A stretch of 64,000 nt of DNA from Chrysopilus asiliformis (GCA_964034945.1 OZ035962.1:74787597-74851596); one strand, 5' to 3'. Shown: positions 35,585-47,535, counted from the stretch's first letter. Made by a program: numbers and translations. The notes: generated from the letters alone by a model not told the origin.

Positions 35585-36767
35585 TGCTACCAATAAACTA
35601 CTAACGGTTTTGTGGGACACTTTGTTTTCCAAAGCCCAAGTTTTTAGCTCCGTAATTAGCGTCGGATTATCGACAGGTAAATCCTCTTCACTGCTACCTG
35701 AGTCCTCTTCATAATTAGAAAAAGAAGAAAACATCTCCGGCCAGGCCGGCGACGCACAATCTTCTCAAATTTCGCCGACATACGGGTATAAAAATGATAT
35801 CTATAATACATAATTTTTGCCCATGACTAGGCGTAGTCATGGGCGACGCGGACTAAGCTCGCTTGCGTAGTTCAGACCTCAACTACGCGAACGACTTCGC
35901 TGGCATCGCTGACACTCACATATAAATATTTTCGGCGTTATACAGTGTAGAATCGGTTTTTGCAAAATTGTAGTATTTTGTGGACATAAAAGTGTAAGGA
36001 AAACGTGAAAATTGAATTCTTTTGCGGAATATTTTCAATCGCGTTAAATAATTTATATCTAAAAATGGCTGCAGATAAAGTGGAAAAATGCATATATTTA
36101 CCGAAAATATCGCCGCGTAGCTTAGCTCAAGTGTGCAACGAGGTGAGCTAACCCAGCTAAGCAATGTAACTATAGCTAGCCTCGCTCACATAGCTTAGCT
36201 GAAGTGTATGACGGGCGTAATCGCCTATTTGTCCGGATTTCTCATTTGTATGCTAGGATGTTTCCTGGGCTGTTGTTTAATCCTATGCTGTATCGATGAA
36301 TGCGTTTTCTTACAGATTTCTGATTTCTAAATAGAAATTTCCAGGGTTGATTTTAACGTTCCGATTAAGGCAGAAAAAATCACCAGAAATCAAAGGATTG
36401 TAGCATTGATACAATATAATATTATATATTTTTATATTATATTAATATTGTAGGATTAATACATTAATATCAGTTTTATTCTAATACTAATTAATTTGGT
36501 TTAGTGCTGTATAATGGAATTGTTTTTCTCAAAAGTATATTCAAATTCGTAGCAATGCTTTAAAAACGCTTTCCGTTAAGTACCTGTGTTTAAGTTTTCA
36601 AAAAAAAACTGTTTAATTGTTTTTTCTTTAGCAAAAAAATTCTTTGTAATTTAATTTAGTATAATATGATTTGTATTTCAAAATTGCGATATAAATATCA
36701 TACTGAAAAATAAAAATTTGGGAATCTTTATTCGACCAAAACTGATTCTGATGCACACGATATAAGA

Positions 36768-36990
36768 ATCTTTTCTGGGTAATTTGGGGTCGCTGAATCC
36801 GAATCTGATAGTAGTTTGGCTGTACCAGCCGATCTGGCGGGGAATTCATAAATTGGTTCAAATATTTATAATTTGGAAATCAACAATTCTTTTTTCCTTC
36901 ATATCTGAAAAAGTAGAGCTGGTACAGCCAAACTACAGCCAGATTCGGATTCAGCGAACCCAAATTACTCAGAAAAGATTCGTATACCGT
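36768..36990. repeat. Inverted repeat carrying the array-family sequence
   Basis: Arms of about 70 bp include CTGGTACAGCCAAACTA and ATTCGGATTCAGCGA. The latter is part of the 122-bp unit of the array at 4.8-5.6 kb, so this is another relative of that family. Confidence 0.75.
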
Positions 36991-37420
36991 GTGCACCAGA
37001 TTATCCAGGAAAGATTCTTATATCGTGTGGCCTGTTTAATTAGTTTTGGTCGGAAAAAGATTTTCTTTGACTAGTTAGTCGATCGAAAAAAAAGTTACAT
37101 GATGCCACCCCTGCAGTTGGTTGAGAAGCTGAGCTGGCATTTGGGTTCAAGATATTGTGATGAGTTATCATATTTTTCTTTCTCCTGCAGATATTCAGGA
37201 TGACTATAGAGAGGTTAAAGAATAGAAGAGGGAATAAGTGTTTAATAATGAAGAAAGCTTGTTCACTAAAATTGAATGGCTCCATTTTAAAAAGGTTTTT
37301 TTTCAGTCTGTATGGTCAAAATTTGCCGATTGTGTATTAAATACATAAACACAAGATAAGAAGGAATAAACAAAAAAAAATGTAAAAACAAGAAAATATT
37401 AGCAGATACTATGTATTTGT

Positions 37421-37426
37421 TTTATT
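37421..37426 (-). terminator. Poly(A) signal of Prp31
   Basis: AATAAA on the minus strand, 33 nt past the stop. Confidence 0.55.
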
Positions 37427-37458
37427 ACAGAGCACCTTATATACAGTTCAATGATGAC

Positions 37459-40400
37459 TTATGTGGTTCGCCTACCTACTGATAAGAAGCCAGAGGTATT
37501 TGAAAAGTATTTTGCATTTGAATCGGAAGATTTTTCAGCAGCTTGAGGATTCACAATTTCTAAGCCTTGTAGCGGTGTAAATGCCACACTTGATGCTGTA
37601 CCAGAGATCTGTTTCCGGACAGTAGTACTGCCACCATAGACCTGTTGCTTCTGTAAATTCTTCTGCAGTGTTTTGCTGATACGGACTTTTGTTTTTTCGT
37701 CAACTTGTGGCAGTCGGATACGACCAGTTCCAGTTTTCCCAATTGTTCCACGAGTATATCCCAAATCTTCTTGATAAGCATCTTCTTCAATCTAAAAAAT
37801 ATAAGTTTCACACACAAATTTATTAAAGACATATTGCAAACAAATTTACATCGCCAAAATTCATTCGATTCGCTTGCTTTCGGAACTCTGTCAATGCGTA
37901 TCTTTCTTTCATCTTCCTAACACGTTTCCCACCCCGCTTTTTCTTACTTCCTTCGATTGGTTTTGGTAGTGGTTTCACAAACTTCACTGGAGGTGGTTCC
38001 TAAAATTCTCTTCTTATGTAGCAAATAATAAACATTTTCAATAAATTTTACTTGTAATTTATCCAATTTTTTTTCAATGTCCTCTTTGAATCTGAGACCA
38101 ATTTCTCCGTGTACACTTTCATGACAAGCATCAACTCTTGCAGCTAGAGTGCATTTTGCGGCAACCAAACGTGCTGCTTTTCGTCGTAAATCCTAAAGTA
38201 AAACACCTTTTATTATTGTGTAAAACTGAAATTAATAATAAAAGCTTTACTGGTGGCGTGTCCTGTACAATTTGTGAGTAATATATGAAACCGGTGTGTG
38301 GTAACATTTGTACTTTCGAGAACCTAAATCAATAAAACGTTTTTTTTTATATTTGTTCGATTTTACACAATAAAAGCATTTACCCTGAGAGAACTTTTTT
38401 CTGTGATCCTAAAACTAAAACATTACATGCTGGCATCTTTGAGAGTTTCGTTAAACCCCCGGCAATTCCAAGAATTTTTGCTGCTGTCGAAGCACCTAAT
38501 CGCGATGAATGTCAAAATAGAATAGTTTTGATTAATTGAATATTTCTTAAATTGTTAATTTTATTCATACCAATTATCATCGAGAGATTTGGTGCTATGA
38601 ACGTCATCCGACTTTCGACATACTCAAAGATTCTCACTTTGAAGTTATTCAAGTCAATTGCCATGTCACAAGCTTCGTCGATTTGATCCTTTTCCGCTTC
38701 CGTCAAATTTGTTCTGTTGTGGTTAATTCAATGTATTAAATTTGCAAAAAATTAAATAGCGGAATTTCTATAAAAAAATCGCAGTACCAAAGGCGCGAAA
38801 ATGAAATAGAAATTTAACGTAGAACAAGAAGATTAAATCATCAAAAAAATTCTGGTAATTTAGTTTTCTAATAAGACTAACTTAAACAGGAAAACAAGTT
38901 ATACTTTTAGAAAAATAATTATTTTATTGTTATAATAATTTACATATTAGATTCGATAGTTAGATTAGATAGTTAGGTATCCATTATTGTATGATTTTTT
39001 TTTATAGTTCCAGTCAGAGTTTAGGGGAAGACCCTTTAATGTCGAGCACAGCTCAAGATGGTCAGAAGAACGAAAGGAGATGTCGGATTATGTTCTCCTT
39101 GAACTTCTGCGGATTATAGTCCGGGGGGAACACACCGGATGGTAAATCGTTCCAAAGTCCTGTTCGCGGAATGAAGGAATTCCTAAACTTTACAGTACGA
39201 AAACGGGGAGGCTCAAGGAAGAAGTCGTGCGCGCGTGCAGATGCACGAGAGGGTCTAGGGAAATTATACCGTGGAGGAATAAGTTGAGAAATTTCGGTGG
39301 AACATTTCCCATGAAAATATCTATAGAATATGCTGAGTATCCCTCGAGAGACGGTAATGAATCTGTTAAAGACTCGTTTCCAATCAGTCGGATCGCACGT
39401 TTTTGAATTCGGTCCATTCGGACAGTTTTTGGTGCTCCAGCCCAAATGTGCGAATTATACTCAAGTCTCGGTCGAATGTAGGTCTTGTAAATGCTGAGCA
39501 CGTCGATTGGTGTGAAATATTTTTTGCAGCGTCCCAGAAAGCCTAGGCACTGCGATGATTCCTATGCTATTTTACAAATATAATCGCTCCATTGAAGCTT
39601 CTCGTTTATTTTGATGCGCAGTGTTTGAACTTTTATTAACGGGTAAAACGGGAGGGCATGGTGAACCTATCATGCTATATATTTTCGGAATCTACTCTTC
39701 AAAGCGAAGAGGTTTCTAAGAAAAAAAAATCCTCTTTCCCAGAAGAATTTCACATTTACCAGGAGGTTATAAATTGAATGGTGAAGTGGTTAACCTATGA
39801 TTCTGTATATTTTTTGGAATTTATTCTTCAAGGCAGTTTCTTATGGAAAAATATTCCAAAATCGAAAGATGGGTTAAACTTATCATACTGTAGATTTTTT
39901 GGGAATTTCTCTTCGGGACCTTTCATTTGCCTTCTTACTCATCATTCGAAAAAAAAGTTTCATTCGAAAAAAGGGACAATCCTCTCACCTCTATACACCT
40001 AAAATATGTAGCGTCGTTGGGGCTAAACTGAACTTTAGCCGATTATAAGAATCATAAAAGTTAAGGGCAAGTGACCACAATTGTGACCGGCATCTTTAGG
40101 AAAATGAATTAAGCTGGTTAAAAACATCTACCATAATAAATCTATATGTCGTGCCTCTCAAATATAACCATGCTCTTCAATAAAAAAAACCTTACCCTTG
40201 TGTAGTGGATGCTGTTACAGAAACAATCATAATAGTAGCCTGTGTAAGGATTTGCTGCAATTTCTCATTGTTCTTTACTTGTTCTAAATCGTTTCCCAAT
40301 TCCTTTACTGCATTCAAATATTCCATTTCTCCAACAATCAAGGAATCAAGTTCCGGAAACCGTTTCTGATATTTGTCTTTGGTGAACTTATGGATTATTG

Positions 40401-40822
40401 CTGCAATGAAAGTGAATAAGTGATCTTGTCCATTGATACAGAATTATAATTTAGGTACAAATTTCATTGTCGATTTCTACGGCGATACTGTTTGCCTCCA
40501 CAATCAACATATACTCTGGATCCGATTCGACATTTCCAATCATATCAGCGGACGCTCTGGGTCGAACTGCATAGTATTCAATTTGTTTCAAGATGTTCTT
40601 CAGTCGTCCAGAATCATGTAATTTACACAGCTCTCGGATAGATGCCACCTTCACATCGACATCCATCAAGAAGCTGTCCACTTCTATTTTCATTTCTTCC
40701 TCCTCAAGTTCCGGATCTTCTTCTGCCACCGCTCCCAAGCCGGGCTCCTCTTTTATCATTTCGGCCAAATCTTCATGATCATTTGCCTCCAGATCCGCTA
40801 GTAATTCATCGGCCAAAGACAT
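37459..40822 (-). CDS. Prp31: U4/U6 snRNP protein Prp31
   Basis: Eight exons read on the minus strand: 40822-40459, 40400-40196, 38713-38571, 38495-38384, 38323-38251, 38192-38052, 37999-37850 and 37791-37459. All junctions are GT-AG and in phase, giving 506 residues (vertebrate PRPF31 is 499). Starts [20 protein letters not shown] with an acidic N terminus; then the Nop-type coiled coil and Nop domain ([14 protein letters not shown] segment, [47 protein letters not shown]); then a basic nuclear signal ([17 protein letters not shown]) and the Prp31 C-terminal domain ([19 protein letters not shown]). It binds the 15.5K-U4 snRNA complex and bridges U4/U6 to U5 for tri-snRNP assembly. Intron 2 (1.48 kb) holds a LINE tail. 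Confidence 0.98.
39005..39610 (-). pseudogene. LINE reverse-transcriptase tail in Prp31 intron 2
   Basis: Reads [56 protein letters not shown], then (after a frameshift) [19 protein letters not shown] and [20 protein letters not shown]. This is the thumb and C-terminal part of a jockey/CR1-type non-LTR element. An A-rich tail on the minus strand is at about 38998-39005. Strongly 5'-truncated. Confidence 0.85.
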
Positions 40823-41317
40823 TTTCTAAAATTTTTCACTGAGTTCGTAAAATTTTCCCTCGTTATGGTGCGTAATAAGCTAGTAAATTTATTAAAATTA
40901 CCCTTTTTTTCGCTTCCAAATATTTTTTAGATTGCCTGTGATTTATTTACGTTTGCTTAATTGTACGAACTAAAATTGTTTTTCCTAACCACAAATCTTC
41001 TTTTTAGGGTTTCTTCTCACCCTGCAGGCATCGTTAAAAATCTGCTAAGTGTTACCAATCCAATTTTCGAATTAAGTGGTCCCAACTTAAACTTCTAGTT
41101 TGAATCGCAAAATTTGAGAGCTCGTAATTTAAAAGGCTAATAGATTCGTCTACATGAAACTCCTATGACGGACATGCATCCATTAAATAGCACTTTTATT
41201 GACATTTGTAGCTGCCGCGTTGATCGCTTTGGAGAAATTAAGGTGAGTTTTCTGCTGTGGTGTTGAATTCCACAAATGATGTGTTTAAATCGCTATTTGG
41301 ATGTCATATACGCAGGT
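40823..41317. other. Upstream region of Prp31
   Basis: Contains the Prp31 promoter on the minus strand. A GTGAGT donor-like site at about 41241 on the plus strand follows a short unconvincing frame. Nothing else assigned. Confidence 0.4.
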
Positions 41318-42437
41318 CGATTATACAATTCGCCGCGGATCGCTTTTGGTGGCGGATTTACATTTTCGTATTATAGAATCCTCTTTCGCTATTTTCAAAC
41401 ATAACAAAAGCTATAATTGCCAATCTGGCAATCATTGGAGACCCGTATGGTGATATTCGTATCAAAATTCGAACAGTTGTACCAAAATTCCACTTTGAAG
41501 TCAAACTTTCCAATAAGATTTTTTAAAATTTATTCCAATCGGATTTTGATGTATGGAAGTTTTTTGTAGAATCATATCCTAAATAACTTTTGTTCTTGGA
41601 CTTTTTTGATGAGATATTTACAAAAAACGTTTTCGTTCGTATGGGGGGATTCCCCCCAATGGTCTATTTTTGCCCATTAACGAACTTAGCCTCGCATTTT
41701 ACGAAAAACGAATCTGCGCAAAATTTCAAGTCTCTAGCTCAATTCGTGCGCCCGCAATCCGCGCCACAGACAGACGGACGGACAGACAGACGGACGGACA
41801 TGCAAAATTCAATTTTTTTTATCATTCTAAACACACTGGTGTAATTCATTTTTGTGTGTGATGACGGGATCTTGGCGTTACAAACGGTAAGGCAAAGTTA
41901 GTATATCCTTTGGTTTCACCATACGGGTATAAAAACGCCAGCGGATTTATTGCGAGGCGGATCTGACAAATCCGACTGCTTTTAGGTGGAAATGGCAGAT
42001 TCGTGAGAGAATAAAAATTAAAGTAAAATAAAGCAAACAATTGTAACATTTATTGCCGAAAACGTCTATTTTTTTGCAAATTAAAAAAATTCTTACTCGT
42101 TATGAGCAAGATCAAATAGAGACAATTGACTCCATAACATCTTTGTAGTCTCAATGTTGATCCTTCTCCTTCTGCGGCCTTTTCTCTTGCCATATAGATT
42201 TTGAAAAACCACACACTGCCCATTTTTATTGTTGACAATTTCACTCAATTCAATTTTTTGCGATATTTTTAGTGTCTGTTCATCTGAAATTACAAAAATG
42301 AGAACTTTCTGCTGACTGTCAATTTTTGACAACTGCAAGTTTGACTGGAAAAATTGGAATTTCGTCTTCGCATTTCATAATAGCCCTATCGGACGAGGAT
42401 CGGATTTGAATACGATCGGCGGCGGATTCTATAATCG
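41318..42437. mobile_element. TIR transposon carrying copy C, with minus-strand ORF
   Basis: Inverted ends CGATTATACAATTCGCCGCG and, in reverse complement, CGATTATAGAATCCGCCGCC, about 25 bp with a few mismatches. Inside are copy C of the hairpin-ended family and an 81-codon minus-strand frame (42093-42338; basic run KRKGRRRRR) which may be a transposase remnant. Target duplication unclear. Confidence 0.55.
41398..41931 (+). mobile_element. Hairpin-ended dispersed element, copy C
   Basis: Full-length copy from AACATAACAAAAGCTATAAT to CACCATACGGGTATA, with the TTGCCAATCTGGCAA palindrome and a GACAGACGGAC run at 41768-41800. Embedded in the 41318-42437 element. Confidence 0.75.
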
Positions 42438-42761
42438 GGGCCGAGGTTTAGTGGAGGTAGTTCTTGCAAAAATGTGAACACTAAATATGTTTTTTTCAGT
42501 TTTTTTTATAATACCTTTTACATCTGGAGCATTTCCCATGCTACTTCGTGTCAAAAATCGTACAAAAATCAAAATTTGACTTAAAAATAAATATGACAAA
42601 TTTATTTTTACGGGGATGACTTTTTTTATTTACATTTTGATTTAAAATAATAATTTTCTCAAACGCAAAATTAAGTGTATTAAAAGAGATTACAAAAGTG
42701 TGCTTAGCAGGAAGTCGAAATATAAAGATAACTTTTGGAAGCGTGAAAAACATTTGATGTG

Positions 42762-42767
42762 TTTATT
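42762..42767 (-). terminator. Poly(A) signal of ERGIC3
   Basis: AATAAA overlaps the last base of the TGA stop (minus strand). Confidence 0.6.
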
Positions 42768-45700
42768 CAATCTTTTTTCAGAACCTTGAGTGACTTGTGC
42801 AGAAAAGTTACAATAATTCCAGCAACAGTTGCGACACCACCGATAATTGAGCAAATATTTGTAGCAAGATGCCCAAACGATCTGGAAAAAAAATATCATA
42901 ACAATAAATTGATTGTAAAAAAAGTTAATATTACTAACCTTTTTTTCTCTGTATATTTTACCATTAGTGGAGATAGTTCATAACTAAAAAATATACCTGG
43001 CATTCCCGTTTCACCGTTGAGAAGGGAAATGTGCTTTGAATGCCTCGTAACAGAAAACTGATTTGTACTCAATTGATTCCCATTTATTTGAGAATACAGT
43101 GTCGGGACAATTTTTATATAATACTGAAACATCATAGCACCTAGAAGATATCATAATTTTAGCATATTTGTGTACTTTTAGACGGCGGTAGTAAATTCAA
43201 TACAAAAAAACTTGGAAAAGCGGACGAAGGGAGGGGCGGGGCTTTCAAAAGGCCGAAAATGAGGGTGACGTATTTTATGGACAGCCCCTGATTGATTCCA
43301 AAGCTTTCACTCGAATTTTGTACTGATTTATCTCATTTCAAAATTTCTTACATCAAAAAAATTTTTTGCACATTTTTCCCTAATTAAAAACTCGAATTTT
43401 GTCCTGATTCTCTATTTAATTTTTTTATACTACAGGTTCTCCAAATGTAGTCTCAACTGCCACGTTGGATGCATTTAATTAATTTATTTCATCTACTGTT
43501 TCATCTATTTATGTAAATTAATCCACATTTTCAATGACGCGGCTGAAATTTTTGATTTGTAGGATTGTAAATATTTTATATTTAGCATATTTTATATCGT
43601 GAACAATAATTTTAAGACGAATACATGGATTCAATTTGCAAAAAACAACCTGGCAGTCGTGAATGTGATTCGTCTATATTTGAAGAGTATTAAGATTGTC
43701 GTGTCGATTTCGATAAGAGTCGTTTTACGTATTGTTGTTGGTAGAAAAACACTAACAACAACATGCGAAACGACTCTTGTCGAAAATGACACGATATTCG
43801 CAATAGGGGTAAAGGTAGAACCTGAATCGTACGTCGATGCGTCCATCATGCGTCCGTCACGTTGACAGTTCGAGTAGAATCAACGGGCTGCTATGAGTAC
43901 TTCCCTAATAATACGTTTTCCGATCCGGCAACCGCATAGAGTCGGTCGAATTTCTACTTTTACATGCGGCAACGCACGGAAATGTCATTTCGCAAAAAAG
44001 TTTTATTACGATTTAAGCAATTTAAGTATGGAACAAATTGAAAGTAATTGTTTCGACGATAAACTAATAGAAGAAGTGCAAAACAATGAATTAACTCCAG
44101 ATTCGTTGCCGTACCCAACTGTCACCGCATCGAACTGTCAACCGGACGCACGCATCGACGTACGATTCAGGTTCTACCTTAATAGTTTTTAATTGAACAA
44201 TTTTGAACGGTCTATTTCGAAATAATTGGACGATTTATTTACAAATACTTCATTTTACTAAGTTGGCAACTCAGCCCAGAGCTGTCAAATTGTAAAACGA
44301 GAAAATCCTACGTGACATTTGAGAAAAACGAAATAGCGTAAATTTCTGCGCAAAATTTTGTAAATTCTTTGGATATTATTTAGTAAATAGTCTAAATACT
44401 CCGATCGTGATTGAATTGCTGATGATTTCTTGTATTTAGATAAATTGAGAAACAAAATGCCTATGCCAAGCGGTGTGTACAACCAGCAAGGAGGACCCAG
44501 TTGCTTTGATAAAATGAAAATGGGTTTCACGATTGGATTCTGTGTGGGCATGGCCAGTGGAGCTCTATTCGGTGGATTCTCAGCCTTAAGGTAATTTCGT
44601 AAAAAATCGTCAATTGAGTTAATTTTAAGGTTAGCAACATATTTTATTTGATATTTACCGAATCGAAATAAACATGGAAAATGCCGCTTTTATTTGCTTG
44701 TTATGTTATATAATAACCGGTAAAATTAATAAAAATTGTTTTAGATATGGACTTCGAGGAAGAGAGCTGATTAACAGTGTGGGGAAAGTGATGTTACAGG
44801 GCGGCGGAACATTTGGTACATTTATGGCAATCGGAACAGGAATCAGATGTTAGCATTTAAGTGTTTTTCAGTGGTACACAAGAAACGACGTTAATTGAAG
44901 ATGATGCAAAAAAATCGTGTTAAATCAGTGCAAATAAATAATGTTCTGGCGTTTAACGTTACTCTAACAAAACTATGTTCTCATTTCTTTTGTATTTTTA
45001 ACATTTTTGAAAATTACCTTGACCAGCAATGACTTCCATTCCGTTCAGGGGATGAGTGTTTGCAAAGTCCATCGTAGTTCCAAATGACAGACGATTAATA
45101 CGATGGGAAACATTGAATTCACTTGATGAGAAAGGCTGCACGTCATGGACGTGAATGTGGTTTAGGGAGAAACTTTTGCCGGGAGCGACATGGAAACTTC
45201 CCCCCATCTAAATAATAACGAGAATATTATATACAACTAAAAAAAAGTATGTTACCACTCTTACCCGATTCACTTCCATATGTCCAGTTATTCGGCAGCC
45301 TTCTTTTAAGGCATATTTCTGAGATTCTTTTTCTATCTTTTGTTTCTCTCTGCATTGCTCAAATCGATCCGGTTCAGGCTGCCAACGTTTTTCATGATAT
45401 GCCGCGATAACTTCGCTACACGTATTGCAGCAACTATTGGAAAGGAAAGATTGTATCATTATTGACGTTAGCGATAGTATTGGAAGATAAAAATCCTGTT
45501 AGCCAGTAAGGAAGCTAATAAAACTGGCTCTGAAGAAGGGCAATTAGCCGCCAGACCAAGTATAGCTTTCCGGCGGGGTTTTCAGACCAGACATGTCCAT
45601 AAATATGATTTCAATAATTCTCAAGTGCAAGTGATTGTCGGTTTGCAAGCAAAATCCATTACGTCTATATGTTAATAGCCGGAATTTCGGAATTTCAAAA

Positions 45701-47535
45701 TACTTTAAGCGAAAGCACTTTAAAACTGCTTTGAAATGTAATTTTGACCGAGTTTTTAGTGTACTTTTGATCGCTTTGGAAAAAGCACATTCAAAAATAC
45801 TTTAAAAAACTACTTTTAAAATACTTCAAAAGTACTTCGTGGAAAGTTTTTTTCATGGTTCGAATTTTGGTTGCGACCCGATTTTATTTTCATTTTTTGA
45901 TGTTTTTATCTTCTTGTTATTCGAAATATGCAAATAAGTTAATAAAAGTATAAGTGTTTGTAGCGATTATTCTCAAATTCCCTCAAATTCAGTAAAAATA
46001 GGGATTTTTTTTATAATTCGAGCCAGAGCTTAGGGGAAGACCCTTGAATGCCGAAGAACAGCTCATGATGGTCGGACGAACGAAAGGAGGTGTCGGTTTA
46101 TGTTCTCCTTGAACATCTGCAGGTTATAGTCCGGGGGAAACACATCGAATGGTAAATCGTTCCAAAGTCTTGTTGTTCGCGGAATGAAGGAACTCCTAAA
46201 CTTACGAAAACGAGGAGGCTCAAGAAGCACGTTCGCGCGTGCAGCTGCACTAGAGGGTCTAAAAATGTTTTCCGAAACTACCTTGAAAGTCCTTTGCAAA
46301 GTAGGACACGGGTATATTGAACAATCAACAAAAAAGAACCACTGTAGTTTCAAAGTAACTAGAAAAGCACTTTCTGCAGAATGTGCTAGATTTAAATTTT
46401 TGTACAGATAAGTTTCTCAAAATCGGATCATACCGTCCCCCCTTCCTCATACAAATGGATTATACAGAGATGTAATATTTTTCTGGAGCATCCTCATAAA
46501 TTTATTAAGGTGCTGTTCATGAAATACGTCACACTAATTTTCTTTAGTGTGACGTATTTTATGAACAGCCCTTTAATAAATGTATGCCCTTTTTTCCTTT
46601 AAAAAGGAAAATTATGCTCAATCAAATTTTCAATCCTGACAAAAAATTGGCAAAAAAAAGGTTTTGCACTTCCCGCAATTATTTTTAAGCATTGTGTTGA
46701 AAGTGCCAGGGATATGAAATGTGAAAAAATAATTTTCCAATTTCAAGAAGACAATTATAAAGCTCAGTTGCTTAAGACGCAGGGGCGAGATTTTGGAACC
46801 CCTCACAAATCGCTTTTGCAAAAAATTGTTTGGTGTTTTGATCTTGCATTACTTACTGTGTACTATTTTGTTCAGCACCATAACAACTTCCACATTTCGG
46901 TTTTGCTAGTTCCGCTCCAGTCTATAACAAACAATATATTTTCAAGATTTCCTAGTTTTATTGCATTTTTTAAAAATCTTACAGAAGTATCGTTCTTTTT
47001 CGTTTTGGCGGTAGAGACTTCTTCTTTGATGGGAGCCTCTTCTATTGGTTTGCCATTTAAATCTAATCTATGTTTCATAATATTGTGGTCTATATGAAGA
47101 TGCTGGTCGCCCGCTGAATCCATAGCATCTAGTGTTAAATCTGTAAATAGAGCCGGAAATAGTTGCTGTTAATTCGATTATAAAAAGTGGGTAAAAAACC
47201 GGACATGGCCAATTAGAACTTACAATTGCAAGAGACAGCCGGCACTGTTATATCAACGTTAATCGTCAGTTTATCTCCCCGTGTTGTGTCCACGAATAGC
47301 TCTTCAGACATATCCAACGTCATATATTGAAAACATTCTAGTGATACAAGTATGACCACTAGTATTACACTGAAAATTGTCACTAAAAAATGCGAAAAAT
47401 GAGGGATTTTCCTAATCGTTATTTATGCAAATATGCCAACAAACCGGCCGCTCCACTCAGAGATCCTTTGAAAAAGTGCCTGATGTCTTCGTGAGGGTGT
47501 GGAAACGCATCAAAATTCTTAAACGATATTTTCAT
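42767..47535 (-). CDS. ERGIC3: ERGIC3, ER-Golgi intermediate compartment protein 3
   Basis: Exons on the minus strand: 47535-47445, 47382-47224, 47140-46983, [one small exon not found], 45433-45265, 45207-45018, 43140-42939 and 42881-42767. Landmarks: N-terminal [13 protein letters not shown], first transmembrane helix ([17 protein letters not shown]), the lumenal [12 protein letters not shown] and [15 protein letters not shown], a Cys-rich [36 protein letters not shown], then [24 protein letters not shown] and the second transmembrane helix. The protein cycles between ER and Golgi with ERGIC2 as a cargo receptor. Phases require a missing exon of 3n+2 bases, expected to encode the C-x-x-C segment just before CCNTC; it was not found in 45434-46982. 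The last intron-but-one (43141-45017) contains ROMO1. Confidence 0.95.
43694..43805. repeat. Palindromic dispersed repeat
   Basis: Arms ATTGTCGTGTCGATTTCGAT and inverse around a GTTGTTG/CAACAAC centre. A relative in the same form occurs at 56069-56191. It lies directly beside the foldback at 43812. Confidence 0.7.
43812..44180. mobile_element. Foldback-type MITE in ERGIC3 intron
   Basis: Inverted ends AAGGTAGAACCTGAATCGTA, about 30 bp. The 369-bp body is shared with 51930-52286, where the same family is interrupted by a hAT element. Confidence 0.8.
44457..44853 (+). CDS. ROMO1: ROMO1, reactive oxygen species modulator 1 (nested gene)
   Basis: Two exons, 44457-44590 and 44745-44853, encode 80 residues (vertebrate ROMO1 has 79). 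Starts [20 protein letters not shown], continues with a Gly-rich helix ([21 protein letters not shown]) and the second hairpin half ([20 protein letters not shown]). This small inner-mitochondrial-membrane protein (Mgr2 family) gates the TIM23 import channel laterally and affects ROS output. The whole gene lies within an ERGIC3 intron on the opposite strand. AATAAA at 44933-44938. Confidence 0.97.
44933..44938 (+). terminator. Poly(A) signal of ROMO1
   Basis: AATAAA 80 nt past the stop and still 80 nt before the ERGIC3 exon at 45018, so the nested transcript can end inside the intron. Confidence 0.55.
46005..46275 (-). pseudogene. LINE tail in ERGIC3 intron
   Basis: Closely related to the 3' end of the 39.0-kb LINE copy: [20 protein letters not shown] then [20 protein letters not shown]. 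Both copies run antisense to the plus strand, i.e. in the same direction as their host genes, and end at the same A-rich tail. Confidence 0.8.
46502..46580. repeat. Mini foldback
   Basis: Near-perfect palindrome: GCTGTTCATGAAATACGTCA and inverse with a 5-base loop. One arm of the same sequence occurs alone at 43262-43290. Confidence 0.75.

Larger units (their letters stand above)
30841..35734 (-). pseudogene. TNP2/EnSpm-like transposase, broken by four insertions
   Basis: On the minus strand the protein starts at 35734 (MFSSFSNYEEDSGSSEEDLP) and ends at 30841. The coding pieces are about 35734-35585, 34841-34599, 33590-33121, 31796-31210 and 31107-30841. Family landmarks in order: SHKTVSSLL…LRK, GEYYHFGIQSYLQ, IDGLNVFKSS…LWPIIGSF, a C-x-DTPAR…HTGKNSCPKC zinc-like segment, FPIDVMHAVDLGVMKKML, RQFLLYTGIIVLRN, FNIHSLLHLADCVRQFGPLD, and a C-terminal YFAIHSENQYILIPILH. 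The four gaps are filled by other elements. At each, one target-site copy joins the frame exactly. Independent decay includes TGA codons at the Cys of CFICDTPAR and the Trp before KATEYRQF, and a ~37-bp tandem duplication at 31108-31172. Confidence 0.85.
35735..37458. other. Intergenic DNA with two palindromes
   Basis: No gene seen. Perfect hairpin GCCCATGACTA/TAGTCATGGGC at 35819-35844; long inverted repeat at 36768-36990 (listed separately). A ~12-bp TAGCTTAGCT motif recurs at 36115-36200. Confidence 0.5.

Noticed and set aside
41590..41861. Frames ending in [11 protein letters not shown] repeats (also 8977, 32663, 58008, 58268)
   Set aside because: They arise from the GACAGACG tract of the hairpin-ended family; shifts between copies and lack of a common start argue against a protein.
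46630..46821. Minus-strand CGKCK peptide as the missing ERGIC3 exon
   Set aside because: No AG acceptor precedes it and the residues after CGKC do not fit the family.
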